From: Dyella jiangningensis
Lineage (GTDB): Bacteria; Pseudomonadota; Gammaproteobacteria; Xanthomonadales; Rhodanobacteraceae
NCBI GenBank assembly: GCA_000632805.1
Contig: CP007444.1
Location: forward strand, 4,266,772-4,330,771
DNA: 64,000 nt
Direction: 5' to 3'
Made by a program: the position numbers and the translations under genes. Of the stretch, positions 10,557 through 19,124 are shown one piece after another. Under the pieces are notes generated by a model that had not been told where the DNA came from, did no database searches, and saw only the letters and a list, made by a program, of their open reading frames with translations. Each line of letters opens with the position of its first letter. The stretch's first letter is position 1.

Positions 10557-10677
10557 TTGTGGGAGCGCACCCTGTGCGCGACGAACCTCTCCGTCCTGAA
10601 ATACCTTTCCTGTGGCGACAACCGAACGTCGAGGAAGTCGCACAGTCCGCGGTCGCGCACAGGGTGCGCTCCCACAA
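10557..10677. repeat. Dispersed inverted repeat (REP-doublet-like), copy A
   Basis: Two perfect 26-base arms (10557-10582 and 10652-10677) face each other around a 69-base centre. Each arm holds a small palindrome, GCGCAC-CCT-GTGCGC. Copies of the same arm occur at 13022, 13535, 28813 and 30091. The element lies in the convergent gap between rpoD and the NTF2-like gene. The layout is like the REP doublets (BIMEs) of other gammaproteobacteria. Confidence 0.85.
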
Positions 10678-10692
10678 GGGAACGGTGCGGTC

Positions 10693-11064
10693 CTATCCCA
10701 TATCGTAAAAAAACTGCTCCGAGACGATCTTGTCGTCCTTGACGTGATACACGCAGATCTCCGTCATGGTGGTGCGCCCGAATTCCTTCATGGTTACGTC
10801 GAGCGTCATGACGATGCTGAACCAGTTGCCCGCGACGAGCGGCTCGCTCACTTCGACGCCGTGGATTTCCTGGATACCCGCCTGGAAACGCTTGCCCTTT
10901 TCCAGGATCGCATCGAGGCCTTTCACGTTGCCCAGCGGACCGTTCGCCGTGGCTTCGGGTTCGGTGCTGGTCGCGTCCTTGGCGTACAACTCGTGCTGCG
11001 CCTCTTCGAACTGTCCATGGCGGCACATGGCGACCAGGCGCTTGGCGACGGCTTCGGTACTCAT
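10693..11064 (-). CDS. NTF2-like / SnoaL-type protein
   Basis: The product is 123 residues with the cone-shaped alpha+beta NTF2 fold pattern: an N-terminal helix pair (AVAKRLVAMCRHGQFEEAQH), LYAKDAT, a helix before IHGVEVSEPLVAGN, and closing strands ending DKIVSEQFFYD. Relatives include ketosteroid isomerase-like and SnoaL-like proteins, mostly small-molecule binders or enzymes with no assigned reaction. There is no signal peptide, so it is cytoplasmic. It is transcribed leftward and may share a transcript with the S10 peptidase 93 bases upstream, although a strong hairpin lies between them. Confidence 0.75.
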   Translation of the reverse strand: MSTEAVAKRLVAMCRHGQFEEAQHELYAKDATSTEPEATANGPLGNVKGLDAILEKGKRFQAGIQEIHGVEVSEPLVAGNWFSIVMTLDVTMKEFGRTTMTEICVYHVKDDKIVSEQFFYDMG

Positions 11065-11126
11065 GGTGACGGCTCCGGCAAAGGGGTTCGCCGAGCGTAG
11101 CGTCGCGGGCGGAAGCCGGACGTGAA

Positions 11127-11150
11127 GGCGCGGCGGTTGCCCGCCGCGCC
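11127..11150 (-). terminator. Strong GC hairpin after the S10 peptidase gene
   Basis: GGCGCGGCGG (11127-11136), loop of four, CCGCCGCGCC (11141-11150) form a perfect 10-bp stem just after the peptidase stop. There is no clear U tract, so it may be a Rho-assisted end or a message stabiliser. Confidence 0.5.
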
Positions 11151-11157
11151 TGGCCGA

Positions 11158-12762
11158 TCAGCGCTTGCCGACGTTGTCGGTCTCGCCGATGAAGCGCGCC
11201 ACGTTGTCATGCAGCTGCTTCAGCGAATCCTCGTGCGCGTAGACCATGTGGCCCGACGGATACCAGGCGTACGAGATGTTCTTCTGCAGGTTCGCGGGAA
11301 TCGGCATGTGGTGCATCTCGTAGTCGGCCGCGAAGTACGGCGTGGCGAGATCGTAGTAGCCGCCGTGCAAGGACACACGCAGGCTCGGGTTGGTCTTCAT
11401 CGCCGTGGCGAGATCGCCCATCACATTGGTCGACTGCTGCAGCGCCTCGGTCGCACCGGGCGCCTTATGCGAGAACTCCCAGTGGTCGATGTCGGCGAAC
11501 AGGCGGTAGCTCTGGCCCTCACCGAATTTCAGGTCGCGGCGCACGTAGTCGTTGAATGCAGCCACGTAGGCCGAGCTGATCGACGAGGACTGCGGATCGT
11601 ATTCCGCCGCCTTGCTCAACGGATCGAGCGACGGACCGGAGAAACGGGTGTCCAGACGGCCGGTGGTGATGTCGCCGTCGGCCTGCAATTCGTGCTCGAA
11701 CATGCCGCCGTCGACGCGCAGATTCGCCTTCATCAGGTAGGCCACCGGCAGGCCCGTGTACTGATGCAGCCGCTGCGCCACCGCCTGCTTGCGCGCATCG
11801 TCCAGACGCGTGCCCGCCATCAGCGCCGAGGCGTAATCGCCCAGTGCGAACTGCTCCACCTCGCGCAGGAAGGGCTCCAGCGCGGCCGGCTGCTGCGGCA
11901 GCTTGTGATGGTAATAGGCCGTGGCGGCGTAGGTGGGCAGGCCGACGACGTAAGGCAGATCCACGCCCGGATTGTTGGCCGCGCCGTCGATGCTGGTGTC
12001 GAAGGCGAGGATCTGCGAGAGCAGGATCACGCCGTTGAGGTCAACGCTGTTCTCGTTCTCCAGGATGTTCGCCACCACCGCCGAACGCGTGGTGCCGTAG
12101 CTTTCGCCAAACAGGTACTTCGGCGAGTTCCAGCGGTTGTACTTGGAGAGGAACTGCGTGATGAACTGCGCGAACGCATGGCCGTCGCCATCCACGCCGT
12201 AGATCTGCTTCTTGCGCTCCTTCATCTGCTCATCGCGCTTGCCCTTGTCCTGCTCGTCGGCGATGAGGCGACTGAAACCGGCGCCGGGCGCGTCAATGAA
12301 GACCAGGTCGGAGGCATCGAGCAGGCTGTAGTCGTTGTTGACCAGGCCATACGGCGCGGCGGGCGTGTGCGAATCGTCGCTGGTCACCACGCGCTTGGGG
12401 CCGAACGCGCCCATGTGCAGCCACACCGTGGCCGAACCCGGACCGCCGTTGTAGATGAAGGTGATCGGGCGCTTGCCCGGCTCCACGCCTTTCTTGAAAT
12501 AGGCCGCGTAGAACATGCTGACCTGCGGCTCGTTCTCCTTGTCGCCGCTGCCATGCAGCACCAGCGTGCCGGCCACCGCCTTGTAGTCGATGCTCTTGCC
12601 CTCGACCTTCACCGTACCGGAGGTCTCCGACGATTGCGGCTTGAGCAATGCGGCCTCGGGCTTGTCCTCCGGCTTCTGGTCCTTGTCGTGCTTGTCGGCG
12701 GCGTAGGCGCCGGTACCGAGCGTCAGTGCCGCCAGGGCGATGGCGAGAGGGAGCTTGCGCAT
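11158..12762 (-). CDS. Exported S10 family serine carboxypeptidase-like protein
   Basis: The product is 534 residues. A signal peptide (MRKLPLAIALAALTLGTGAYA) is followed by a charged linker rich in Lys and Asp, then an alpha/beta-hydrolase domain of peptidase family S10. The nucleophile motif is FGESYGTTRSA; the acid is in GGYYDLATPY and the histidine in YPSGHMVYAHED near the C-terminus. FIYNGGPGSATVW is the family's oxyanion-hole motif. It should cleave C-terminal residues from peptides in the periplasm or outside the cell. Bacterial S10 proteins of this length are common in Xanthomonadales. It is probably transcribed alone. Confidence 0.9.
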   Translation of the reverse strand: MRKLPLAIALAALTLGTGAYAADKHDKDQKPEDKPEAALLKPQSSETSGTVKVEGKSIDYKAVAGTLVLHGSGDKENEPQVSMFYAAYFKKGVEPGKRPITFIYNGGPGSATVWLHMGAFGPKRVVTSDDSHTPAAPYGLVNNDYSLLDASDLVFIDAPGAGFSRLIADEQDKGKRDEQMKERKKQIYGVDGDGHAFAQFITQFLSKYNRWNSPKYLFGESYGTTRSAVVANILENENSVDLNGVILLSQILAFDTSIDGAANNPGVDLPYVVGLPTYAATAYYHHKLPQQPAALEPFLREVEQFALGDYASALMAGTRLDDARKQAVAQRLHQYTGLPVAYLMKANLRVDGGMFEHELQADGDITTGRLDTRFSGPSLDPLSKAAEYDPQSSSISSAYVAAFNDYVRRDLKFGEGQSYRLFADIDHWEFSHKAPGATEALQQSTNVMGDLATAMKTNPSLRVSLHGGYYDLATPYFAADYEMHHMPIPANLQKNISYAWYPSGHMVYAHEDSLKQLHDNVARFIGETDNVGKR

Positions 12763-13021
12763 GAAGGGTGGGACCTTTGGAGGGCGCGGGGCGCGAAGAC
12801 GCCCAGATTAGGGAGCGCGGGGGAGGGTTTTCATACGCCAGAAGTCATTGGAGGTGATGGTGGACCGCTCGGTCCTGTGGGATGGATCGATAGGGCGTAC
12901 TGCCCTGACGATCCACTGGCCGGCGTCCTGCCGGCCACCCTTCGGGCTATTCCGCCTCCCGCCTGCTCGCGGCATAGGGGAGGGAAGGTCAAAGGTCAGA
13001 GCGAAGAGCGGAACGTCTTCC

Positions 13022-13097
13022 TTGTAGGAGCGCACCCAGTGCGCGACCGCGGCGCATCAACGACCTCTGCGGTCGCGCACTGGGTGCGCTTCTACAA
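13022..13097. repeat. Dispersed inverted repeat (REP-doublet-like), copy B
   Basis: Arms of 29 bases at 13022-13050 and 13069-13097 pair with one mismatch around an 18-base centre. The core is GCGCACCCAGTGCGC, so this copy has CCA in place of the CCT of copy A. Confidence 0.85.
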
Positions 13098-13140
13098 AGG
13101 TAGGCAAGGCTATCGCGAGCACCCGCCCCTCATCCCGGCC

Positions 13141-13195
13141 CTCTCTCCCACGGGACTACCTTCGGGTCGCCCGGAGGGGAGAGGGAGAAGGCGCG
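13141..13195. repeat. CCTCTCTCCC/GGGAGAGG intergenic repeat
   Basis: A CTCTCTCCC arm near 13141 and a GGGGAGAGGGAG arm near 13176 enclose a GC-rich centre containing CTACCTTCGGGT. It is the same type as the shorter hairpin at 4760. In translation it gives the familiar spurious LIPALSPTG peptide, which marks it as a widespread intergenic repeat rather than coding sequence. Confidence 0.55.
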
Positions 13196-13379
13196 CGGCA
13201 CCCATGCATTCCTCGCCATCCACCGAAGTGGCTTTAAGTCCTCTTCGTATCGGCGCGTTGCGGTGTAGCCGCTCCGTGTGACGTAGTAACGAGCGCACCA
13301 AGGCTGGCCTCAGTCGTCCGACGCGTCTATCCCTCGTACTGCTATGAGTCTTGGCTCTGAAGGCCATTTTCTTTGGGTT

Positions 13380-13409
13380 ACTTTTCTTTTGGGCCAGCAA
13401 AAGAAAAGT
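13380..13409. repeat. A/T-rich perfect hairpin (ACTTTTCTTTT / AAAAGAAAAGT)
   Basis: ACTTTTCTTTT (13380-13390), loop GGGCCAGC, AAAAGAAAAGT (13399-13409): a perfect 11-bp stem, strikingly A/T-rich for this genome. It lies far from any gene end. It could act as a bidirectional terminator or belong to a dispersed element. Confidence 0.7.
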
Positions 13410-13534
13410 GACTCGAGCGTCGGCAGACGATCGAAACGCCCGCCGCGTAGGCGGCAACCTAGCGGTACCGCGGCTACCGAAGGTAATAGCTCTCTCTAGC
13501 AAAACCAAAGAAATGCAGACCGGCGCGAAAGGCT

Positions 13535-13560
13535 GTCGCGCACAGGGTGCGCTCCTACAG
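13535..13560. repeat. Single arm of the dispersed REP-like repeat, copy C
   Basis: This 26-base unit, with the palindromic core GCGCACAGGGTGCGC, matches the right arm of copy A except for two bases near its outer end. No facing partner was found nearby, so it is a solo unit. Confidence 0.75.
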
Positions 13561-13636
13561 GGGATAGGCCACGCATCGGCGAGTGTCTCGCGATTTTGCG
13601 GCGGCAATTCCGGAGCGTGCCAAATGCCCCCAATAC

Positions 13637-14491
13637 TCACCCCCAGGCGATCAACCCGATCGCCCCCAACGCCAACCCCAACCCCAGCACATTCACCCCA
13701 CTCAGTCGCTCGCGGAACGCCACCGTGCCCACCACCGCGCCCAAGGCCACCACGCCGAGGTTCATGCTCGCGAATACCAGAGAAGGATGATCCGGCAGCG
13801 CCTGGTGTCCACGCACGTAGAACACGATGTTGCCGAAGTTGGCCAAGCCGAGCAGCAGGCCGGCGATGGCGTCGCGCAGGGTGAAGAAGGTGCGGTCGTG
13901 CCAGCGGCGCCATAGCAGGATCGCCAGCGATACCACAAAGGCCAGTGCAAACATCGCCTGCAACGAGGCAGCGAACGGCGTGCCCGCGCGTGCCACCTGC
14001 TTGAACAGGATGTCGATGAGGCCGAAGCCGCAGAACACCACGAGTGGCCACAGCCAACCCCGCGTCTCGTCGCTGCCGCGTGCGTCCACTTTCCACACCA
14101 TGCACAGCAGCGCGAGCAAGCCGATCGCGATGCCTGCGCCCTTGGCAAGGCTCAAGGCCTCGCCGAACAAGAGGAAGGCAGCCAGCAGCGAGATCAGCAG
14201 TGACAGGCGTTGCGCGGCGTCCGTGCGCACGATGCCGGCGCTGCGCACGGAGGACGCCAGCGCGAGGAAGATCAGCGGCAACAATAGGCCCAGGCCCACG
14301 AAACCCAGCCAAGGCGCCTGCGCGCTGCGCAGCGCGGCGAGTGCCGGATGGAACACCGTCCAGGTGAGCACGCTGGTCGCCACGTAGTTCCATGCGATGG
14401 CCTGGCCCACATCCACTTGCAGCCGTCGCGCGAGCTTCAGCAGCACTGATACCAGCACGCTGCAGGCGATGCTCATCAACACGTAGATCAT
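13637..14491 (-). CDS. EamA/DMT-family membrane transporter
   Basis: The product is 284 residues in ten hydrophobic segments, arranged as two five-helix EamA-like halves (about 1-135 and 145-284). Such drug/metabolite transporters export amino acids, nucleosides or other small molecules, but some have no known substrate. No substrate motif can be read. It is transcribed leftward, alone, and ends in the repeat-rich region. The 93 bases between its start and the stop of the FtrA-like gene upstream are short enough for co-transcription, but no functional link is clear. Confidence 0.82.
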   Translation of the reverse strand: MIYVLMSIACSVLVSVLLKLARRLQVDVGQAIAWNYVATSVLTWTVFHPALAALRSAQAPWLGFVGLGLLLPLIFLALASSVRSAGIVRTDAAQRLSLLISLLAAFLLFGEALSLAKGAGIAIGLLALLCMVWKVDARGSDETRGWLWPLVVFCGFGLIDILFKQVARAGTPFAASLQAMFALAFVVSLAILLWRRWHDRTFFTLRDAIAGLLLGLANFGNIVFYVRGHQALPDHPSLVFASMNLGVVALGAVVGTVAFRERLSGVNVLGLGLALGAIGLIAWG

Positions 14492-14584
14492 GAAATGTCC
14501 TTGTCGGGCGGTGGCCGGGCGAGCCCCGCCTATACACCGGATCGCCTTGCGGGCGTCATCCGGCGGAATGAACCTGTTCGGGGA

Positions 14585-15574
14585 TCAGCCCCCGTGCGCG
14601 AAGCGTTCGCGATAGCGCGCGGGGCTGAGCTTCACATGATGGCGGAAATGGTGGCGCAGGGTATCCGCGCTGCCGAAGCCGCAGACGTCCGCCACGCGTT
14701 CCACCGGAAGATCGCTGCCTTCGAGCAACTCGCGCGCGCGATTGAGGCGCTCGCGCGTGAGCCATTGCTTGGGCGAGCAGCCGGTGGCTTCCTCGAAGCG
14801 GCGCAGCAGGGTGCGTTCGCTCATGCGTGCGCGTTCGGCGAGTTCGATCAGCGGCAACGGCTGGTCGATGTGGCGCCGCATCCACTCCAGCAGCTTGCCC
14901 AGCGTGGCGCCCTGCTCCGGCAGCGGCGCCTGGATGAACTGGGCCTGCCCGCCATCGCGATGCGCCGGTACCACGGCGCGGCGCGCCACGGAGTTGGCCG
15001 TCTCCGGCCCGAAGTCGCGACGGATCAGATGCAACGACAGGTCCAGCGCGGCGGCGGAACCCGCCGAGGTGAGCACGTCGCCTTCGTCGACGTAGAGCAC
15101 GTCAGGCTCGATGCGAATGCGCGGAAAGCGCACGGCCAGCGCATCGACGTAGCGCCAGTGCGTGGTGGCTCGACGGCCCTCGAGCAGCCCTGTGGCGGCC
15201 AGCACGAAGACGCCGGAACAGAACGACAGCAGCCGCGCACCGTTCGCGTGAGCCTTGCGCAGCGCATCGAGCAAGGGCGCCGGCGGCGCGGCGTCGATCC
15301 CGCGCCAGCCAGGCACGATCACCGTGCCGGCCCCAGCGAGGCCTTCGAGGCCGGCATCGGCCAGCACGTGCATGCCGCCCGCGGCACGCATCGGTCCGCG
15401 GTCGACGGCGCACAGCCGGAAGCGATACCAGTCCCTCAGTTCGGGGCGTGGCAGTCCAAACATCTCGACGGCGATACCGAATTCGAAGGTGCACAGGCCG
15501 TCGTAGACCAGTACCGCCACATCGCGGTTGGCCGGAGCGGATGGACGTCTGGAGCGCTTTGGCGGGTTCTTCAT
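14585..15574 (-). CDS. ftrA: FtrA-like (GlxA family) transcriptional regulator
   Basis: The 329-residue product has an N-terminal DJ-1/PfpI-type domain (about residues 20-190) and a C-terminal AraC-type double helix-turn-helix (about 225-320). The amidase-like domain has the nucleophile-elbow cysteine in LLSFCSGVFVLA. The DNA-binding part reads LPLIELAERARMSERTLLRR and ERVADVCGFGSADTLRHHF. GlxA/FtrA regulators sense small molecules through the DJ-1 domain. It is divergent from the rhodanese gene, the usual genomic partner of FtrA, and should control it. Starts at 15574 or 15586 are both possible; neither has a strong Shine-Dalgarno sequence. Confidence 0.88.
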   Translation of the reverse strand: MKNPPKRSRRPSAPANRDVAVLVYDGLCTFEFGIAVEMFGLPRPELRDWYRFRLCAVDRGPMRAAGGMHVLADAGLEGLAGAGTVIVPGWRGIDAAPPAPLLDALRKAHANGARLLSFCSGVFVLAATGLLEGRRATTHWRYVDALAVRFPRIRIEPDVLYVDEGDVLTSAGSAAALDLSLHLIRRDFGPETANSVARRAVVPAHRDGGQAQFIQAPLPEQGATLGKLLEWMRRHIDQPLPLIELAERARMSERTLLRRFEEATGCSPKQWLTRERLNRARELLEGSDLPVERVADVCGFGSADTLRHHFRHHVKLSPARYRERFAHGG

Positions 15575-15652
15575 GGTGACTGGCATTCTTGCCAATGTCG
15601 GACGCTGGCGCCAGTGCCGATACTGGCGCCGTCCTTTCACACGGAGTCCGTC
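15575..15652. promoter_or_regulatory. Divergent control region with palindromes between FtrA-like and rhodanese genes
   Basis: Three operator-like elements lie in 78 bases: TGGCA-TTCT-TGCCA (15581-15594), the perfect palindrome CTGGCGCCAG (15605-15614), and a second CTGGCGCC (15623-15630) eighteen bases further on. They probably bind the FtrA-like regulator. The first overlaps the alternative ATG at 15586. Confidence 0.55.
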
Positions 15653-16045
15653 ATGAGCAGTGTCGTCCAGCGTTTCCCCGCCGCCGCCAGCGCCGATGCA
15701 CTGGCGCATTTCCAGGCCCGCCTCGGCTTCGAGACCGACTGCGCCGACGTGTATTACGCGACGAACCACGAAACCAAGGATTTCGTGCTGCTGGACGTGC
15801 GCACGCCCACGCTCTATGCCGCCGGCCACGTGCCCGGGGCCATCAACATGCCCACGCGCACCATCAGCGAGCAGCGGCTGGCGGAGTATCCGGCCGACAC
15901 GTTGTTCGTCGTCTACTGCGCGGGCCCGCACTGCAACGGCGCGAACAAGGCGGCGGTGAAACTTGCTCAGCTCGGTCGCCCGGTGAAGGAGATGATCGGC
16001 GGCCTGACCGGCTGGCTCGACGAAGGCTTCGGCCTGGAGCGCTGA
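15653..16045 (+). CDS. Single-domain rhodanese-like protein
   Basis: The 130-residue protein is one rhodanese domain: VLLDVRTPTLYAAGHVPGAIN near residues 45-65 and the catalytic loop YCAGPHCNGANK near residue 87, whose first cysteine would carry the persulfide. These proteins move sulfane sulfur to thiol acceptors, or act in thiol and cyanide stress. There is no signal peptide, so it is cytoplasmic. An ATG with CGGAG upstream fixes the start. It is divergent from the FtrA-like regulator and runs directly into the GNAT gene one base later, so the two are one operon. Confidence 0.9.
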   Translation: MSSVVQRFPAAASADALAHFQARLGFETDCADVYYATNHETKDFVLLDVRTPTLYAAGHVPGAINMPTRTISEQRLAEYPADTLFVVYCAGPHCNGANKAAVKLAQLGRPVKEMIGGLTGWLDEGFGLER

Positions 16046-16046
16046 C

Positions 16047-16511
16047 GTGCGCCACGCGCTGGTGATCCGGCGCGCCAGCGGTGCCGATATGCCGGCCCTG
16101 CTGGCGCTCGTGGCGGAGCACGCCGCGTTCGAGCAGCTGCCCGAACGCGCAAGCCGGCGCCCCGGCTCGCTTACCGATGCTCTCGATCACGATCCGCCGT
16201 CGCTGCATGCATGGATCGCGCAGATCGACCACGCGGTCGTGGGATACGCCAGCGCCACACGGGACTTCTCCACGTTCGACGCCGCCTTCTACCTGCACAT
16301 GGATTGCCTGTACGTGCGCGAAGGCTGGCGCGGCCATGGCATCGGTCTTCGCTTGTGGGAAACCGTCGCCGCTTTCGCACGCGCCCACGGATGCGCTGCG
16401 GTGCAATGGCAGACGCCTTGGTGGAATCGCGACGCGTCGCGCTTCTATCGCCGGCTCGGCGCCGTGGAGGCTGCCAAGCTGCGCTACGGCTTCTCGCTTG
16501 AGGATACCTGA
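16047..16511 (+). CDS. GNAT family N-acetyltransferase
   Basis: The product is 154 residues with the GNAT fold. The acetyl-CoA pyrophosphate loop is VREGWRGHGIGLRLWE near residues 90-106, preceded by a YLHMDCLYV strand and followed by WWNRDASRFYRRLGA, the typical end of the substrate side. The start is GTG at 16047, one base after the rhodanese stop, so it is translationally linked to it. Substrate is unknown; similar small GNATs act on polyamines, amino acids or aminoglycosides. Regulation is presumably shared with the rhodanese gene. Confidence 0.85.
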   Translation: MRHALVIRRASGADMPALLALVAEHAAFEQLPERASRRPGSLTDALDHDPPSLHAWIAQIDHAVVGYASATRDFSTFDAAFYLHMDCLYVREGWRGHGIGLRLWETVAAFARAHGCAAVQWQTPWWNRDASRFYRRLGAVEAAKLRYGFSLEDT

Positions 16512-16550
16512 CGCGCTACGATCCCCGCTCCCACGGCGGCAGGAGGTTTC

Positions 16551-16856
16551 ATGCTGGAGCTTCGTCCCACTTGCGAACAATGCAACAAGGCGCTGCCGCC
16601 GGAGTCGTCCGAGGCGATGATCTGCTCGTTCGAGTGCACGTTCTGCCGCGATTGCGTCGACCTGTTGCAAAACGTCTGCCCCAATTGCGGCGGCGGCTTC
16701 GCGCCGCGCCCCGTACGGCCCGCCCGTGACTGGAAGAACGGCAACTCGCTGCAGCGCTATCCCGCCACGACGCACGTGACCTACAAGCCGGTCGTACTGG
16801 AAGACCATGCCGCGTTTGCCGTGGCGCCGGGCTCGCTTCCACCCACGCAACGCTGA
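16551..16856 (+). CDS. DUF1272 zinc-ribbon-like protein
   Basis: The 101-residue product is typical of DUF1272: MLELRPTCEQCNKALPP, then SFECTFCRDCVDLLQNVCPNCGGG. Eight cysteines in CxxC-like pairs suggest it binds zinc. The function of the family is not known. A GGAGG sequence eight bases upstream supports the ATG at 16551. The C-terminal 35 residues lie outside the domain and are variable. It follows the GNAT gene by 39 bases and could be part of the same transcript. Confidence 0.88.
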   Translation: MLELRPTCEQCNKALPPESSEAMICSFECTFCRDCVDLLQNVCPNCGGGFAPRPVRPARDWKNGNSLQRYPATTHVTYKPVVLEDHAAFAVAPGSLPPTQR

Positions 16857-16940
16857 CTGCGGCCCGGGCGCAACGACAAAGCGTTGACGTCTGCATCCTA
16901 AAGATGGCGTGGCGAACTTGCCGCCGCGTCGCCGCCGATC

Positions 16941-19124
16941 ATGGTCATGCAGCCGTCCCAGCCACATCGCGAGCGATGGATCGTGCTCGCCAAGATGGTC
17001 GCGGTGTTCCTGGCGATCTTCATCACCGTGGGCTGTTCCATGCTGCTGGCGCGTCACACCGGCAGCGTGATGTCCATCTGGATTCCCAATGGCATCCTCG
17101 TCGCCGTGCTGCTGTATGCGCCAGACCGCCGCTGGCTTGCGTACCTGTTGCTCTATATCGCCGCCTTCCTGCTGGCGCACTTCATCACCGCCGGCGGCCT
17201 GCTTGGCCAGCATCCCTGGATGGCGCTCGCGCTTGCGCTGACCCACGTCCTGGAAATCCTCATCGTGGCATCGGCGATACGCCGCGGTTTCCCGCAGATC
17301 GCGGAAGACACGCGCTTCCTGCGGCTGGGGCGGATTGCGTTCGGCTCCACGCTTGTTGCGTGCACCCTTTCCTCGTTGATGGCCGCGGCCATCCTGCGCG
17401 CGGCCATCGGCGCGCCGTACTGGAACACGGTGGATTGGTGGTTCCGCTCGCGCGTGCTCGGCATGGTGATCGTGGGCACGCTGAGCCTGGTGACGCTGAT
17501 CCAGCAGCGGCGCATGTTCGGCCAGCCCGGCAAGCGCCTGCGCATGTGGCGCGACGTCGTGTTGCATGCGGCCATCACCATGGCCGTCTTTGCGCAGTCG
17601 CGCTATCCCCTGCTGTTCATCGTGTTCGCGCCGCTGCTGTACCTGGTGTTCCACTATCGCTTTCCGGGGCTCGTCATCGGCATCGCCATCGTGGCCGTGG
17701 TGACCACGGTGGCGACGGCCCTGGGGCGTGGCCCGTTCGACCTCATCCTGGCGGCGACACCGGGCGAGCGCGCACTGCTGGCGCAGGTCTATCTCGGCGT
17801 GCTGTGCGTGGTGGCGGTACCGGTAGCGCTTGCCCTGGCCGATCGCCGGCGCCTTTCGCGACAGGTCAGCGAGAGCGAAAACCGCTACCGCCTGCTCGCC
17901 GACTATGCGAGCGACCTCATCATGCGAATTTCGCGCGATGGCACGCGCCGATACGTGTCGCCTTCGGTGAAGGATCTGCTCGGCTGGGGCATCGAGGAGT
18001 TCATCGACAGCGGCAGCGAGCTGATCCATCCGGATGACCGCGCGTTGGTGGCCGCGGCGGTCGCCAGATTATGGGAGACCGGAAAGCCATCGCTCACGGA
18101 GTACCGCGTGCGTCGCCGCTCGGGCGACTACCTGTGGCTGGAGGCGCTGGTGAGCGTGGCGCCCAGCCCCGACCGGCCCGGCGAGATGGAGCTCGTCTAT
18201 ACCGGTCGTGACATCACACAAGCCAAGGAAGCACAGCAGGCCCTGGCCGAAAGCGAGCAGCGACTGCGCACGATCACCGACAACGTGCCCGCGCTCATCG
18301 CCCACATCGATGAAGACCAGTGCTACACCTTCGTCAATGGCTACGTGAGCGCCATGGTCGGCGTCCAGCCACAAATGATGGTGGGCCGCACCGTGGAAGA
18401 GGTGCGCGGCGCCGAAGTCTACGCCGTGCTCAAGCCGCATATCGAGCTTGCGCTGGAAGGCACTGCGACCACCTTCGAGTACGAAGCGGACTATGGCAAC
18501 CAGCACCACTACTTCCAGGCTACCTACGTTCCCGCCCGCACTGCCAGCGGCGAGGCCAACGGCATCTATGCGCTCACCACCGAGATCACCCGCATGAAGC
18601 AGGCGGAACAGCAGCTTGCCTTCCTCGCGCGCCACGACACCCTGACCGGCATCGCCAATCGCCTCGCCTTCGGCGAAGGCATCAACGCCGCGATACGGCG
18701 GGCATCGCGCGGTGGCGAGCCATTGCTGCTGATGATGATCGACGTGGACCACTTCAAGCAGATCAACGATACCCATGGCCACGCGGCCGGCGATGCCGTG
18801 CTGCAAGAGCTGGCGTGCCGACTGCGGTCGGCGATACGCGCGTCGGATCTGCTGGCGCGGCTCGGCGGCGACGAGTTCGTCATCCTTTGCGAAGACATCG
18901 CCACGCGCGACGCTGCCGAAACGCTCGCTGGAAAAATTACGGCCACCATGGCGCTACCCGTCGTCTTCGGCGATCGCCGCTTGTCGGTGACGCTCAGCGT
19001 GGGCGTGGCCTTGTGCCGGTGTGTCGACACTGCCGACGCCTTGATGCACCTCGCAGACCAGGCGCTTTATCGCGCCAAGGAGCATGGTCGCGCCCGCTAT
19101 GAGCTCCTTTCCGGCGAGGCGTGA
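16941..19124 (+). CDS. MASE1-PAS-PAS-GGDEF diguanylate cyclase
   Basis: The product is 727 residues. An N-terminal MASE1 membrane sensor of about eight helices (residues 1-300) is followed by a PAS domain near 310-430, a second PAS near 437-555, and a GGDEF domain from about 566. The active-site loop is RLGGDEFVIL near residue 641. An inhibitory I-site, RASD, sits five residues before it, so product feedback is likely. It should make cyclic di-GMP in response to a ligand sensed by membrane or PAS parts. There is no EAL domain. It stands alone and abuts the convergent extensin-like gene. Confidence 0.93.
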   Translation: MVMQPSQPHRERWIVLAKMVAVFLAIFITVGCSMLLARHTGSVMSIWIPNGILVAVLLYAPDRRWLAYLLLYIAAFLLAHFITAGGLLGQHPWMALALALTHVLEILIVASAIRRGFPQIAEDTRFLRLGRIAFGSTLVACTLSSLMAAAILRAAIGAPYWNTVDWWFRSRVLGMVIVGTLSLVTLIQQRRMFGQPGKRLRMWRDVVLHAAITMAVFAQSRYPLLFIVFAPLLYLVFHYRFPGLVIGIAIVAVVTTVATALGRGPFDLILAATPGERALLAQVYLGVLCVVAVPVALALADRRRLSRQVSESENRYRLLADYASDLIMRISRDGTRRYVSPSVKDLLGWGIEEFIDSGSELIHPDDRALVAAAVARLWETGKPSLTEYRVRRRSGDYLWLEALVSVAPSPDRPGEMELVYTGRDITQAKEAQQALAESEQRLRTITDNVPALIAHIDEDQCYTFVNGYVSAMVGVQPQMMVGRTVEEVRGAEVYAVLKPHIELALEGTATTFEYEADYGNQHHYFQATYVPARTASGEANGIYALTTEITRMKQAEQQLAFLARHDTLTGIANRLAFGEGINAAIRRASRGGEPLLLMMIDVDHFKQINDTHGHAAGDAVLQELACRLRSAIRASDLLARLGGDEFVILCEDIATRDAAETLAGKITATMALPVVFGDRRLSVTLSVGVALCRCVDTADALMHLADQALYRAKEHGRARYELLSGEA

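Larger units (their letters stand above)
12763..13636. other. Repeat-rich non-coding stretch
   Basis: These 874 bases hold no gene with family character. They contain a REP-like doublet (13022-13097), a CCTCTCCC/GGGAGAGG repeat (13141-13195), an A/T hairpin (13380-13409) and a single REP arm (13535-13560). No transposase remnant was seen. Confidence 0.7.

Noticed and set aside
11122-13281. 719-residue open frame antisense to the S10 peptidase and running through repeats
   Set aside because: It continues into REP-like and CTCTCCC repeats, which confirms it is not coding.
12763-13636. A degenerate transposon or IS element in the repeat-rich stretch
   Set aside because: No transposase fragment or terminal repeats with target-site duplication could be found; the repeats are of REP and CTCTCCC types.
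13110-14537. 475-residue frame overlapping the EamA transporter
   Set aside because: The transporter frame has ten clear membrane helices; this frame is out of register and includes intergenic repeats.
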